From NCBI GenBank assembly GCA_022760355.1, contig JALEGB010000037.1, positions 1-56,145 on the forward strand: a stretch of 56,145 bases of DNA. Reading direction: 5' to 3'. The notes beneath the pieces are model-generated. The model saw only the letters and a list, made by a program, of their open reading frames with translations. It was not told the DNA's origin and searched no databases. The translations under genes and the position numbers were made by a program. Of the stretch, positions 33,014 to 42,773 are shown piece by piece; the first letter of the stretch is position 1; every line of letters begins with the position of its first letter. The stretch comes from Neomegalonema sp. Lineage in GTDB: Bacteria; Pseudomonadota; Alphaproteobacteria; Rhodobacterales; Rhodobacteraceae.

Positions 33014-33634
33014 ATGGCGCGCAAACCTGGATCAAATGGCGAAGAGACCGCCGCCTTGGTGCGTGAAGCCGCTCTTGAGCTGTTCGCGCAACAAGGCTAC
33101 GCCGCCGCATCGATGCGGCAGCTGGCGAAGCTGGTCGATATGCGGCCCAGCGCGCTCTATCACTATTGGCCAACCAAGCAGGATTTGCTCGTCGATCTGC
33201 TGGAGCGCCATATGACGGCGCTGTTGCAAGCTTGGGCGGAACGGGCCGTCGAGCTGTCCAATGATCCTATTGAGCGGTTGGACGCCTTTTCGCGCTTTCA
33301 CATTCGCTATCACTTGGCTCGGCCAAACGAAGTGTTCCTCTCCTACATGGAGCTGCGGAACCTGGAGCCGCAGAACTTCGCGCGGATTGAGGCGCATCGC
33401 CGCCACTATGAAAGCGTGTTGAAAGACATTCTGATCGAGGGCGCGCGCATCGGCGCTATGCAAGCGCCGGAGCCGCATGTCTCCGCGATGGCGATCATCG
33501 CAATGCTGACCGGCGTCAACACCTGGTACCGCGATGGCGGCCGGCTGTCGGCGTCAGATGTTGAGCAGCTTTACGCAGAAATGGCCGCCGCCGTCGTGCG
33601 CGTGGGCCGTCAAAATAAGACCGAGGCCGCATGA
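33014..33634 (+). CDS. TetR-family regulator of the liu (leucine/isovalerate) locus
   Basis: 206 residues. N-terminal HTH: ALVREAALELFAQQGYAAAS then MRQLAKLVDMRPSALYHYWP, followed by an all-helical ligand domain. It is the first gene of the branched-chain acyl-CoA block and lies 45 bases before the isovaleryl-CoA dehydrogenase gene. A CGAACGTTC-type operator overlaps its own promoter. The likely inducer is an acyl-CoA of the pathway; this is inferred from context. Confidence 0.88.
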   Translation: MARKPGSNGEETAALVREAALELFAQQGYAAASMRQLAKLVDMRPSALYHYWPTKQDLLVDLLERHMTALLQAWAERAVELSNDPIERLDAFSRFHIRYHLARPNEVFLSYMELRNLEPQNFARIEAHRRHYESVLKDILIEGARIGAMQAPEPHVSAMAIIAMLTGVNTWYRDGGRLSASDVEQLYAEMAAAVVRVGRQNKTEAA

Positions 33635-33679
33635 CAGGCGCTCGGCGAAGTATCAGACAGATCTTTGGGAGGAACAGCG

Positions 33680-34843
33680 ATGTTCGATCACAGCATGAAA
33701 TTCGGCCATGGCGAAGATATTGACGCGCTGCGCGAGACGGTCCGGCGATGGGCGCAGGATAAGCTGGCTCCACGCGCTGCGGAAATTGATCGGACGGATG
33801 AGACGCCGACGGATCTGTGGCCGGAAATGGGCGCGCTCGGCATTCTCGGCGCGACGGCTGACCCGGACTTCGGCGGCTCTGGTCTGGGGTATCTAGCCCA
33901 TACCATCATCATGGAGGAGGTGAGCCGCGCCTCCGGCTCGATCGCGCTCTCCTACGGCGCGCACTCCAACCTGTGCGTCAATCAGATCAACCGACACGGC
34001 ACGCCAGAGCAAAAGGCGAAGTATCTGCCGAAACTGTGCTCGGGCGAGCATATCGGCGCGCTGGCGATGTCCGAACCGGGCGCAGGTTCTGATGTTGTGT
34101 CGATGAAGCTGCGGGCCGAAAAGCGGAATGACCGCTATGTGCTGAACGGCTCCAAGATGTGGATCACCAATGGGCCTGACGCCGATACGTTGGTGGTCTA
34201 CGCAAAGACGGACCCGGAGGCGGGCCCGAAGGGCATCACCACCTTCCTGATCGAAAAAGACATGGCAGGCTTCAGTATCGCCCAGAAATTGGACAAGCTG
34301 GGCATGCGCGGCTCTTCAACCGGCGAGCTTGTGTTCGAGGATGTTGAGGTTCCCTACGAAAATGTCCTGGGCAAGGAAGGCGGCGGCGTCGCTGTGTTGA
34401 TGTCCGGGCTCGATTTCGAACGCGTTGTTCTGTCCGGCGGTCCCCTTGGGCTGATGGCTGCGGCGATGGATGTGGTCGTGCCGTATGTTCACGAACGCGA
34501 ACAGTTCGGTAAGCCGATTGGCGAGTTCCAGCTGATGCAAGGCAAGCTGGCGGACATGTACACCACCTTCAACGCCTGTCGCGCATATGTTTATGCGGTG
34601 GCGACCGCGTGTGATCGCGGCGAGACGAGCCGGAAAGATGCGGCCGGCTGCATTCTCTATTCTGCGGAAAAAGCGACCCAGGTCGCGCTTGAGGCGCTGC
34701 AATGCCTCGGCGGCAATGGCTACACGAACGAATATCCGACCGGCCGGATTCTGCGCGACGCCAAGCTCTATGAGATTGGCGCCGGCACATCCGAAATTCG
34801 CCGCATGTTGATCGGCCGTGAGTTGTTCAAGGAAACGGCGTGA
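33680..34843 (+). CDS. liuA: Isovaleryl-CoA dehydrogenase
   Basis: 387 residues from the ATG at 33680 (GGGAGGA upstream). Acyl-CoA dehydrogenase fold with FAD-binding [19 protein letters not shown] and the C-terminal signature [20 protein letters not shown]. The catalytic base of the isovaleryl enzyme lies in the middle of the chain, and [20 protein letters not shown] shows that Glu; the usual acyl-CoA dehydrogenase Glu position near the C-terminus is Gly (IGAGTSE). It converts isovaleryl-CoA to 3-methylcrotonyl-CoA, first committed step of the liu pathway. Confidence 0.94.
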   Translation: MFDHSMKFGHGEDIDALRETVRRWAQDKLAPRAAEIDRTDETPTDLWPEMGALGILGATADPDFGGSGLGYLAHTIIMEEVSRASGSIALSYGAHSNLCVNQINRHGTPEQKAKYLPKLCSGEHIGALAMSEPGAGSDVVSMKLRAEKRNDRYVLNGSKMWITNGPDADTLVVYAKTDPEAGPKGITTFLIEKDMAGFSIAQKLDKLGMRGSSTGELVFEDVEVPYENVLGKEGGGVAVLMSGLDFERVVLSGGPLGLMAAAMDVVVPYVHEREQFGKPIGEFQLMQGKLADMYTTFNACRAYVYAVATACDRGETSRKDAAGCILYSAEKATQVALEALQCLGGNGYTNEYPTGRILRDAKLYEIGAGTSEIRRMLIGRELFKETA

Positions 34844-34882
34844 CGGCGCATGTTCGAGTGGCGCGGGTCGTGTGAACGGCGA

Positions 34883-35308
34883 TCAGCGCGCGAGGACGAC
34901 GATCTGATGGATGTCCTGCCAGATAATCCGCCCGGGATTTCGAGCCCTTATCTCACGGATCGGCACGCCCGCCTCCTCGACCAACCAGGCGAGATGGCGC
35001 GCGCGCTCGACATGCTCGCGGGCTTCAGGCTTGAACCAACAGAAAGCCGGCGTTTCCCGCTGGGTTTTGTGCCGACGCACCGGGCGGCTGATCCGTTCGG
35101 GCGTCTCAAGATGGGCGTTGAACCACGCCAGCTCGGCCGAAATGGCGGCTTGGATCCACTCCGGACAGGCGAGCCGATCTTCAAGCGCGCCGATGGCGCG
35201 AAACAGACCGATCTCCAAAGTCTCCGGCGCGAGACCTTGGAGATCGACAGACGGCTCAAACGCGTCGACTTCGTCGCCGCGCAAGGCCGAAACAAAACGA
35301 ATATACAT
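34883..35308 (-). CDS. Conserved hypothetical protein, 141 residues
   Basis: Starts MYIRFVSALRGDEVDAF and contains WIQAAISAELAWFNAHLETP, FCWFKPEAREHVERARHLAW, and ends near GRIIWQDIHQIVVLAR. I recognise this as a small uncharacterised alphaproteobacterial family with a conserved WFNAHL and CWF motif, normally cytosolic. It is antisense to the liu operon, between liuA and the carboxylase beta gene, which is odd and splits the operon. No function is known to me. Confidence 0.7.
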   Translation of the reverse strand: MYIRFVSALRGDEVDAFEPSVDLQGLAPETLEIGLFRAIGALEDRLACPEWIQAAISAELAWFNAHLETPERISRPVRRHKTQRETPAFCWFKPEAREHVERARHLAWLVEEAGVPIREIRARNPGRIIWQDIHQIVVLAR

Positions 35309-35501
35309 GACCTTTCGCCGCGGCCAGGCCGCGGCGCCATACAGCTTGCGATGGATGGAAACGCAAAAGCGTCAGCTCAGACGGCGGATGCGTCGTCTCA
35401 GCCGAGCGCTTGGCGCGTGTCGCGCCGGATGTTGAGAAGCGGGGTCATGGCCGGCCTCACCTTCAAGAATCACAAGCTGCTTAAACAGAACCATAGCGCG
35501 G

Positions 35502-35517
35502 CGCCCTTTTTAGGGCG
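35502..35517. terminator. Small hairpin upstream of the carboxylase beta gene
   Basis: CGCCCT-TTTT-AGGGCG forms a six-base stem with a four-base loop, 66 bases before the carboxylase beta start. It may be a weak terminator or attenuator element within the 275-base gap between 35308 and 35584. The rest of the gap shows no gene. Confidence 0.35.
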
Positions 35518-35583
35518 GCGAGCCGCGATCGGGCGCGCTGGCGCCAGATCGAGAACATGCGCAACAAGTTGCGGAGGCGCTGA

Positions 35584-37191
35584 ATGACCGTTTTGAAATC
35601 TCAAATTTCGCCGCGTTCGGAGGCGTTTCAGACCAATCGCGCCGCGATGCTGAAGGAGCTGGAGCCGGTGGCGGAGGCCGCCGCATGGGCGGAGGCCGGC
35701 GGCGGCGCCGCTGCGAAGGAGCGGCATCTTTCACGTGGAAAGATGCTGCCGCGGGACCGGGTCAACGGGCTGCTCGATCCGGGATCGCCCTTCCTGGAGG
35801 TCGGCCTGTTCGCCGCGCATGGGCTATATGACGGCGTCGCCCCGGCTGGCGGCGCGATCGCTGGCGTCGGTCGCGTCTCGGGCCGTGACGTGATGATCAT
35901 CTGCAATGACGCGACGGTTAAGGGCGGCACCTACTACCCGATGACGGTGAAGAAGCACCTGCGCGCGCAGGAGATCGCCGCCGAAAATCGGCTGCCTTGC
36001 GTCTATCTGGTCGATAGCGGCGGGGCGAACCTGCCGAACCAGGATGAAGTCTTCCCTGATCGAGACCATTTCGGCCGGATTTTCTATAATCAGGCGCAGA
36101 TGTCCGCGGCTGGCATTCCGCAAATCGCGGTGGTGATGGGCTCCTGCACCGCGGGCGGCGCTTATGTTCCGGCCATGTCCGATGAGGCGATCATCGTTCG
36201 CAATCAGGGGACGATTTTCCTGGCGGGACCGCCCTTGGTGAAGGCGGCGACGGGAGAGGAAGTCTCGGCGGAGGATCTTGGCGGGGGCGACGCCCATACG
36301 CGCCTTTCGGGCGTCGCGGATCATCTGGCGCGGGATGACGCGCACGCCCTGGCGCTCGCGCGGCAGGCGGTCTCAAAGCTGAACCAGGTCAAACGCGCCG
36401 ACATCGCCTTTGAGACGCCGGAGGAGCCGCTCTATGATCCTGAAGAGATCCTCGGCGTTGCGCCGGCGGATCTGCGGCGGCCAACGGATATTCGCGAAGT
36501 CATCGCCCGGCTGGTGGACGGGTCGCGCTTCGACGAGTTCAAAGCGCGCTTTGGCCCGACGATGGTGTGCGGTTTTGCGCATGTTGGCGGCGCGCCGATC
36601 GGCATTCTGGCGAATAACGGGGTGTTGTTCTCTGACAGCGCGGTGAAGGCGGCCCATTTTGTCGAGCTGTGCAGCCAGCGGCGCATCCCACTGGTGTTCC
36701 TGCAGAATATCACCGGTTTTATGGTTGGGCGGAAATACGAAAATGAGGGCATTGCGAAACATGGCGCGAAGCTTGTAACCGCCGTCGCCACCACCTCCGT
36801 GCCGAAGATCACCATGTTGGTAGGGGGCTCCTTCGGCGCTGGCAATTACGGCATGTGCGGCCGGGCGTATCAGCCGCGGTTTCTTTGGACCTGGCCGAAC
36901 AGCCGGATTTCCGTGATGGGCGGGGCTCAGGCGGCTGGCGTTCTGGCGACGGTGAAACGCGATGCGATTGAGCGCAAAGGCGGGACATGGTCCGCTGAGG
37001 AGGAGGCGGAGTTCAAGCGCCCGACTTTGGAGATGTTCGAGCGTCAGAGCCACCCGCTCTACGCCTCGGCGCGGCTGTGGGATGATGGGATCATCGATCC
37101 ACGTCAGAGCCGCGAAGTGCTGAAGCTCAGCCTCTCGGCCGCGCTGAACGCGCCGATCGGCGACACGCGCTTTGGCGTGTTCCGGATGTGA
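35584..37191 (+). CDS. liuB: 3-methylcrotonyl-CoA carboxylase, beta (carboxyltransferase) subunit
   Basis: 535 residues, the standard MccB length. Two crotonase-like carboxyltransferase lobes: the N-lobe has RERL-type [20 protein letters not shown] and [18 protein letters not shown]; the C-lobe has [39 protein letters not shown] and [19 protein letters not shown], which distinguish methylcrotonyl- from propionyl-CoA carboxylase. It transfers CO2 from biotin to 3-methylcrotonyl-CoA. The partner alpha subunit is at 37699, with the macro-domain gene between. Confidence 0.94.
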   Translation: MTVLKSQISPRSEAFQTNRAAMLKELEPVAEAAAWAEAGGGAAAKERHLSRGKMLPRDRVNGLLDPGSPFLEVGLFAAHGLYDGVAPAGGAIAGVGRVSGRDVMIICNDATVKGGTYYPMTVKKHLRAQEIAAENRLPCVYLVDSGGANLPNQDEVFPDRDHFGRIFYNQAQMSAAGIPQIAVVMGSCTAGGAYVPAMSDEAIIVRNQGTIFLAGPPLVKAATGEEVSAEDLGGGDAHTRLSGVADHLARDDAHALALARQAVSKLNQVKRADIAFETPEEPLYDPEEILGVAPADLRRPTDIREVIARLVDGSRFDEFKARFGPTMVCGFAHVGGAPIGILANNGVLFSDSAVKAAHFVELCSQRRIPLVFLQNITGFMVGRKYENEGIAKHGAKLVTAVATTSVPKITMLVGGSFGAGNYGMCGRAYQPRFLWTWPNSRISVMGGAQAAGVLATVKRDAIERKGGTWSAEEEAEFKRPTLEMFERQSHPLYASARLWDDGIIDPRQSREVLKLSLSAALNAPIGDTRFGVFRM

Positions 37192-37201
37192 GGCGGCGGC
37201 G

Positions 37202-37699
37202 ATGCAGATGACCGTCATCGAAGCCGACATCACAACTCTGGATGTCGACGCCATCGTCAACGCGGCCAATTCCGATCTTCGGCGCGGCGGCGGCGTGTGC
37301 GGCGCGATCTTCCGCGCCGCCGGTCCGGGATTGGAGGAGGCCTGCCGCGCTCTGGCGCCTTGCCCGACTGGGGAGGCGCGCCTCACGCCAGGCTTTGGCT
37401 TGACCGCCCGTTGGATCATCCATGCGGTCGGGCCGGTATGGAAGGGGGGCGATCGAGGCGAAGCGGCGGCGCTGGCTGACTGTTATCGCACGTCATTGGC
37501 TTTGGCGGCGGAGCAAGGGTGCGCCTCGATCGCATTCCCGGCGATTTCCACCGGCATCTACGGTTTCCCCCCTGAGCGCGCCGCCCCTATCGCTGTGCGG
37601 GCCGCGCAAGCGGCCGCAGCGCCGCTCCATCAGATCATCTTTTGTTGTTTCGGCGCCGACAGCGCCAGATTGCACCGCCAGGCGTTGGAGGCGCTTTGA
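37202..37699 (+). CDS. Macro-domain protein (O-acetyl-ADP-ribose deacetylase type)
   Basis: 165 residues from the ATG at 37202. MacroD/YmdB-type motifs: VDAIVNAANSDLRRGGGVCG, AIFRAAGPGL, and the second loop AFPAISTGIYGFPPERAAP. These bind ADP-ribose and hydrolyse O-acetyl-ADP-ribose or protein-linked ADP-ribose in the cytoplasm. It is inserted between the two carboxylase subunit genes, 10 bases after the first, and its TGA shares one base with the ATG of the second, so it is co-translated with them. A link between deacylation (sirtuin by-products) and acyl-CoA catabolism is conceivable but unproven. Confidence 0.92.
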   Translation: MQMTVIEADITTLDVDAIVNAANSDLRRGGGVCGAIFRAAGPGLEEACRALAPCPTGEARLTPGFGLTARWIIHAVGPVWKGGDRGEAAALADCYRTSLALAAEQGCASIAFPAISTGIYGFPPERAAPIAVRAAQAAAAPLHQIIFCCFGADSARLHRQALEAL

Positions 37700-39717
37700 T
37701 GTTTCAGAAAATCCTGATCGCCAATCGTGGCGAAATCGCCTGCCGCGTCATCCGGACGGCGCGCCGGATGGGCGTGGCGACCGTCGCTGTGTATTCGGAC
37801 GCGGACGCAGGGGCGCTGCATGTCGAATTGGCGGATGAGGCCGTCCATATCGGCCCGGCCGCTGCGGCGGAGAGCTATCTCAAAGGGGATGTGATTATCG
37901 CCGCCGCGCAGCAAGCTGGCGCGCAGGCCATTCATCCGGGCTATGGCTTCTTGTCCGAGAACCCGGCGTTTGTGGCGGCGGTGGAGGCGGCGGGCCTGCG
38001 CTTTATCGGCCCATCCAGCCAAGCGATCAATGCGATGGGGCTCAAGGATGCGGCGAAGCGGCTGATGCAGGAGGCCGGGGTGCCGGTCGTGCCCGGCTAT
38101 CATGGCGAGCAGCAGAGCGCGGAGTTCCTCGCCGGCGCGGCGGCGGAGATCGGCTATCCGGTGCTGATCAAAGCGCGGGCCGGCGGCGGCGGCAAGGGGA
38201 TGCGCAAAGTTGATGCGCCGAGCGACTTCGTCGCCGCCTTGGAGAGCGCGCAGCGGGAAGCGGCCTCAAGCTTTGGCGATGATCGCGTGCTGATCGAGAA
38301 GTTTGTCACCTCGCCGCGTCATATCGAGGTTCAGGTCTTTGGCGACGATCACGGCGACGCGGTGCATCTGTTTGAGCGCGATTGCTCCTTGCAGCGGCGG
38401 CACCAGAAGGTGATCGAGGAAGCGCCGGCGCCCGGCATGACGACGGAAATGCGGGAGGCGATGGGCGCCGCGGCGGTGCGCGCCGCGAAGGCGATCGGCT
38501 ATTCCGGCGCCGGCACGGTCGAGTTCATCGTCGATGGCAGCGACGGGCTGCGCCCGGATCGCTTCTATTTCATGGAGATGAACACCCGCCTGCAGGTGGA
38601 GCATCCGGTGACGGAGGCTGTTCTGGGGCTCGATCTGGTCGAATGGCAATTACGCGTCGCCGCGGGCGAGCGGCTGCCTGTGCGGCAATCTGAGCTTCGG
38701 CTGGACGGATGGGCTTTTGAAGCGCGCCTCTATGCGGAAGATGCGGCGGCGGGTTTTCTGCCGGCGACCGGGCGTCTGTTGGCGCTCGATCTGCCTGAAA
38801 CGCTCGCCCGGATCGACTCCGGCGTGCGCAGCGGCGATGAGATCAGCCCGTTCTATGATCCGATGATCGCCAAAATCATCGCGCACGGGCCAAGCCGGGC
38901 CGCCGCGCTGGGCCGTCTGCGCGCGGCGCTGGCCGCATCGCGGGTTGTTGGAACGGTCACCAACCTCCGTTTCCTTGAGGCGTTGGCGGCGCATGAGGGC
39001 TTTGCGCGCGGAGAGGTCGATACAGGTGTGATCGATCGCGATCTCGCGGCGCTCACGGCGTCGCCGGAACCTACGAAGCTGACACTGGCGCTGGCGGGAT
39101 TGGCGGCGCTTGGTCTGCTGGCGCCAAAGCCCGCGGAGCCGGGATGGGCGGATCCGTTCGCCGCCCGATCCGGCTGGCGCGCCTGGGCGCCGGCAAGCTT
39201 GGCGACGACGTTCTCACGCGGGGAGGAGCGCCTGTCGATCCGCGCGACGTTGCGCAATGATGGCGGCTATGAGATCGAGACGCCGCTTGGCGCAGCGCGG
39301 TTCGCCATATTAACGCAGGAGGTCCGCGGCGGCGGGCCGCGTTTGCGGGTTCGGATCGAGGATAACGGGACGACGCGTGATCTGGACGCCGATGTGATCC
39401 TGCTACCCGGCGCGGTTGAAGTGCGGGCGGATGGCGGCGCGGTCCGTTTTGACATTCCTGATCCGCTCGCGCCTGAGGACAGCGGCGACGCGGCGGGCGA
39501 TCGCATCGCCGCGCCGATGCCAGGGGTGATCAAAGCGGTGTTTGTTGTCGCTGGCGCTGAAGTTTCCAAAGGCCAAGCGCTGGCGGTGCTTGAGGCGATG
39601 AAGATGGAGCATACGTTGGCGGCGCCGCGGGATGGCGTCGTTGCGGAGACGGCGGCCTCCGTTGGGGATCAGGTTGAGGAGGGCGAGTTGCTTCTGGCGC
39701 TGGCGCCGGCTGAATGA
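37699..39717 (+). CDS. liuD: 3-methylcrotonyl-CoA carboxylase, alpha (biotin) subunit
   Basis: 672 residues from the ATG at 37699. Biotin carboxylase domain (about 1-445: KILIANRGEIACRVIRTARR, HPGYGFLSENPAF, KARAGGGGKGMRKV, EMNTRLQVEHPVTEAV), a linker, and a C-terminal biotinyl domain (about 600-670) with the biotin lysine in VLEAMKMEHTLAAP. It carboxylates biotin with ATP and bicarbonate for the beta subunit. Expression is coupled to the macro gene through a TGATG overlap. Confidence 0.95.
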   Translation: MFQKILIANRGEIACRVIRTARRMGVATVAVYSDADAGALHVELADEAVHIGPAAAAESYLKGDVIIAAAQQAGAQAIHPGYGFLSENPAFVAAVEAAGLRFIGPSSQAINAMGLKDAAKRLMQEAGVPVVPGYHGEQQSAEFLAGAAAEIGYPVLIKARAGGGGKGMRKVDAPSDFVAALESAQREAASSFGDDRVLIEKFVTSPRHIEVQVFGDDHGDAVHLFERDCSLQRRHQKVIEEAPAPGMTTEMREAMGAAAVRAAKAIGYSGAGTVEFIVDGSDGLRPDRFYFMEMNTRLQVEHPVTEAVLGLDLVEWQLRVAAGERLPVRQSELRLDGWAFEARLYAEDAAAGFLPATGRLLALDLPETLARIDSGVRSGDEISPFYDPMIAKIIAHGPSRAAALGRLRAALAASRVVGTVTNLRFLEALAAHEGFARGEVDTGVIDRDLAALTASPEPTKLTLALAGLAALGLLAPKPAEPGWADPFAARSGWRAWAPASLATTFSRGEERLSIRATLRNDGGYEIETPLGAARFAILTQEVRGGGPRLRVRIEDNGTTRDLDADVILLPGAVEVRADGGAVRFDIPDPLAPEDSGDAAGDRIAAPMPGVIKAVFVVAGAEVSKGQALAVLEAMKMEHTLAAPRDGVVAETAASVGDQVEEGELLLALAPAE

Positions 39718-39744
39718 CTCGCCGAGCAAAGGGGACCGTCGCCG

Positions 39745-40236
39745 ATGAAGACGCTGTTGGAAAAACTGCGCGAAGCCTTGCCAACGCGCAGCGAAGTTTG
39801 GAGATGGCCGGCGCTGGTTTGGCTGGTGAGCGCCGGGGCGGCCTACGCGATCAAAAGCATTGCGCCGTCGCCTCAGATAGTACCGCCGCCTTTCAACAAT
39901 ATCGGACCGGCGATTTTCGTGCTCGGCGGGCTTCTTATTTTTGTCGCTGGCTATCAATTCATGCGGATGCGGACCAATATTCACCCGTTCCGCGATCCAG
40001 AAAAGCTGATTACGTCGGGCATATTCGCTTTTACGCGCAATCCAATCTATCTCGGCTTCATCCTGATGCTGATCGGACTGGCGCTCTACTGGAATGCGCT
40101 CGGCGCGCTCGCGCCGGCCGTCGTTTTCTTTCTGATCGCCAATTTTTACTACGCGCCGGGCGAGGAGGCCGATGCGCAACGCGTGTTTGGCGAGGCGTAC
40201 GAAACCTATCGGCGGCGCGTGCGTCGCTGGTTGTAG
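39745..40236 (+). CDS. Isoprenylcysteine carboxyl methyltransferase-family membrane protein
   Basis: 163 residues with three to four membrane segments (about 24-40, 53-72, 99-125). The C-terminal ICMT/PEMT motif is present: ITSGIFAFTRNPIYLGFIL followed by the acidic/aromatic YAPGEEADAQRVFGEAYETY region that binds S-adenosyl-methionine. Bacterial members methylate unknown membrane or small-molecule targets. It lies inside the liu operon between the carboxylase alpha and acyl-CoA synthetase genes; its link to the pathway is unclear. Confidence 0.85.
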   Translation: MKTLLEKLREALPTRSEVWRWPALVWLVSAGAAYAIKSIAPSPQIVPPPFNNIGPAIFVLGGLLIFVAGYQFMRMRTNIHPFRDPEKLITSGIFAFTRNPIYLGFILMLIGLALYWNALGALAPAVVFFLIANFYYAPGEEADAQRVFGEAYETYRRRVRRWL

Positions 40237-40273
40237 CATCCTCGCCGGCCGCGCCTGACAGGGAGGGCTGGTG

Positions 40274-41917
40274 ATGCTGGCGCCAGCAGATACGATTGAG
40301 GCGGCGCGCCAGGGCTTTCGGTGGCGCGTGCCTGAGCATTTTAATATCGGCGTCGATATTTGCGACAAGTGGGCAGACCAAGCGCCGGATCGCGACGCCC
40401 TGATGTTGATTGACGAGGCCGGCGCGGCCCGTCGCGTTTCCTATGAGGAGCTGCGCGCGCTGTCGAACCGGCTGGCGAACGCGCTCATCGCTCGAGGGAT
40501 CGAAAAGGGGGACCGGGTCGCCGTGCTGCTGCCGCAGGGGCTGGAGACGGCGGCGGCGCATGTGGCGATCCCCAAGATGGGCGCGGTGGCGCTGCCGCTC
40601 TTTAGTTTGTTCGGGCCGGAGGCGCTCGCGTATCGTCTGGCGCATTCCGGAGCGAAGGCGGTGATCACCGACGCGTCGGGCGCGGCGAAGCTGCGCACCG
40701 TGCGGGCCGAAGCCCCTGAGCTTGCTTGTATCTTATCGATCGACGGCGCCAGCGACGGTGTGGCGTGTTTCAATGAGGCGTTGCGCGCGCAAAGCGACGC
40801 CTTTCAGCCCGTTTTGACCCGCGCTGACGATCCGGCGGTGCTGATTTACACTTCCGGCACAACCGGCGCGCCCAAAGGCGCCCTGCATGGACATCGCGTG
40901 TTGCTGGGACATCTGCCGGGCGTGGAGATGAGCCATGATTTCCTCGGCCAGGAGGGGGATCGGATCTGGACGCCGGCGGACTGGGCTTGGATCGGCGGCT
41001 TGTTCGACGTTCTGGCGCCGGCGTTGTCCCTCGGCGTGCCCGTTGTCGCGAAACGGTTCGCTAAGTTTAGCGGCGAAGCGGCGCTGGATCTGATCAAGTC
41101 GGCCGAGATCCGCAACGCGTTCCTGCCGCCGACCGCGTTGAAGGCGATGCGCCGGACGCCCGACGCAGAACGCTACGGCATCAAAATGCGCAGCGTCGGC
41201 AGTGGCGGCGAAACCTTAGGCGCGGAGTTGCTGGAGTGGGGCGAGCGGGTGCTCGGCGTCACGATCAACGAGTTCTATGGCCAGACTGAATGCAACATGG
41301 TGGTGTCGTCCTGCGCGGCGCTGGGGCTCAATCGGCGCGGCAGCATGGGCGTCGCCGCGATCGGGCATGAGGTGGCGGTGGTCGGCCCCGAGGGCGCCGT
41401 CTTGCCGGACGGCGAGGAGGGCGATATCGCCGTGAAGCGGCCCGACCCGGTGATGTTCTTAGGATATTGGCGCAATGAGGCGGCGACCGCAGAGAAATTC
41501 CGCGGCGATTGGCTGATTACTGGCGACCGCGGTCTGGTGGAGGAGGGCGGTTTTCTCCGCTTTGTGGGCCGAGACGACGATGTGATCACCTCGAGCGGTT
41601 ATCGGATTGGCCCTGGTGAAATTGAGGACTGTCTGATCGCCCATCCAGCGGTGCAAATGGCGGCGGCGGTGGGCAAACCGGATCCAGATCGAACAGAGAT
41701 TGTGAAGGCGTATGTTGTGCTGGCCAGCGGCCATGCGCCCTCCGAGCAGCTGAAGAGCGAGTTGGCGTCGCATGTGAAAACGCGGCTCGCAGCGCATGAA
41801 TATCCGCGTGAGATCGAGTTCCTCGCTGATCTTCCAATGACCGCCACGGGCAAAGTCATTCGCAAGGCGCTCCGTCGCCGGGCTGAGCAGGAAAATGAGG
41901 AGGCTGGCGATGGCTGA
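40274..41917 (+). CDS. AMP-forming acyl-CoA synthetase
   Basis: 547 residues from the ATG at 40274. ANL-superfamily motifs: P-loop VLIYTSGTTGAPKGALHGHR, NEFYGQTECNMVVSS, GDWLITGDRGLVEEGGFLRF and the C-terminal catalytic lysine in MTATGKVIRKALRR. It activates a carboxylic acid to its CoA thioester. Its position in the liu operon suggests isovalerate, a related branched short acid or acetoacetate. Its end overlaps the HMG-CoA lyase start by eight bases. Confidence 0.88.
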   Translation: MLAPADTIEAARQGFRWRVPEHFNIGVDICDKWADQAPDRDALMLIDEAGAARRVSYEELRALSNRLANALIARGIEKGDRVAVLLPQGLETAAAHVAIPKMGAVALPLFSLFGPEALAYRLAHSGAKAVITDASGAAKLRTVRAEAPELACILSIDGASDGVACFNEALRAQSDAFQPVLTRADDPAVLIYTSGTTGAPKGALHGHRVLLGHLPGVEMSHDFLGQEGDRIWTPADWAWIGGLFDVLAPALSLGVPVVAKRFAKFSGEAALDLIKSAEIRNAFLPPTALKAMRRTPDAERYGIKMRSVGSGGETLGAELLEWGERVLGVTINEFYGQTECNMVVSSCAALGLNRRGSMGVAAIGHEVAVVGPEGAVLPDGEEGDIAVKRPDPVMFLGYWRNEAATAEKFRGDWLITGDRGLVEEGGFLRFVGRDDDVITSSGYRIGPGEIEDCLIAHPAVQMAAAVGKPDPDRTEIVKAYVVLASGHAPSEQLKSELASHVKTRLAAHEYPREIEFLADLPMTATGKVIRKALRRRAEQENEEAGDG

Positions 41918-42773
41918 TGAGGTTCTGATCTTCGAGATGGGGCCGCGGGACGGGCTGCAGAACATCAAAGCGCACGTGGCGACGGCGGATAAGATCCGGT
42001 TTGTCGATCTGCTGTCCGAAGTGGGATTTCAGAAAATCGAGACAGCGAGTTTCGTCAGCCCGAAGGCCGTGCCGCGGATGGCGGACAGCGCCGAGGTTAT
42101 GGCGGGGGTTAAGCGCAAGCCAGCTGTTCTCTACACGGCTTTGACGCCGAATATGCGGGGTTATGCGGCGGCGAAGGCGGCGCGGGTCGATGAAGTCGCG
42201 ATTTTTGCGTCGGCCTCGGAGGGGTTTTCCCGGGCGAACATCAACTGCTCGATTGCCGAAAGCATCGAGCGGTTCCAGCCTGTCGCGGAGGCGGCGCGGG
42301 CGGACAACTTGCCGATGCGCGCCTATGTTTCCTGTGTGACGCACTGCCCCTATGATGGTGCGACGCCGCCAAAGGCGGTCGCTGAACTGACCAAGCAGCT
42401 GCTCGAGCTGGGCGCCTATGAGGTTAGCTTGGGCGACACAATCGGCCGGGCCGCGCCGGAAGATATCGGCGCGATGCTGGACGCGGTGCTGACCGTCGCG
42501 CCGGCGGCGCGGCTGGCGGGTCATTACCATGACACCGGCGGGCGTGCGCTTGAGAATATCCAGGCGAGTTTGGAGCGTGGGTTGCGCGTGTTCGATGCGG
42601 CGGCAGGCGGTCTCGGCGGGTGTCCTTACGCGCCAGGCGCCAAAGGCAACGTTGCGACCGAAGCGGTCCACGCCGCGTTGACCAGCTGGGGCCTAACGAC
42701 GGGCCTAGACGCTGCGGCGCTGAGACGCGCGGCGGAGTTCGCCCAAAGTTTTCGGGAGGAGAGATTACAATGA
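41910..42773 (+). CDS. liuE: Hydroxymethylglutaryl-CoA lyase
   Basis: 287 residues from the ATG at 41910. A TIM-barrel of the HMGL-like family: FEMGPRDGLQNIKAHVATAD with the catalytic Arg/Asp, KIETASFVSPKAVPRMADS, GHYHDTGGRALENIQASLE with metal-binding His, and the signature cysteine loop GGLGGCPYAPGAKGNVATE. It splits HMG-CoA to acetyl-CoA and acetoacetate, last step of leucine breakdown. ATGA overlap with the next gene. Confidence 0.94.
   Translation: MADEVLIFEMGPRDGLQNIKAHVATADKIRFVDLLSEVGFQKIETASFVSPKAVPRMADSAEVMAGVKRKPAVLYTALTPNMRGYAAAKAARVDEVAIFASASEGFSRANINCSIAESIERFQPVAEAARADNLPMRAYVSCVTHCPYDGATPPKAVAELTKQLLELGAYEVSLGDTIGRAAPEDIGAMLDAVLTVAPAARLAGHYHDTGGRALENIQASLERGLRVFDAAAGGLGGCPYAPGAKGNVATEAVHAALTSWGLTTGLDAAALRRAAEFAQSFREERLQ

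Noticed and set aside
34850-35587. A 245-residue plus-strand frame between liuA and liuB
   Set aside because: It overlaps the conserved minus-strand gene at 34883-35308 almost entirely and has no recognisable domain.
36373-37419. A 348-residue minus-strand open frame
   Set aside because: It is antisense to the carboxylase beta and macro-domain genes, which have unmistakable motifs.
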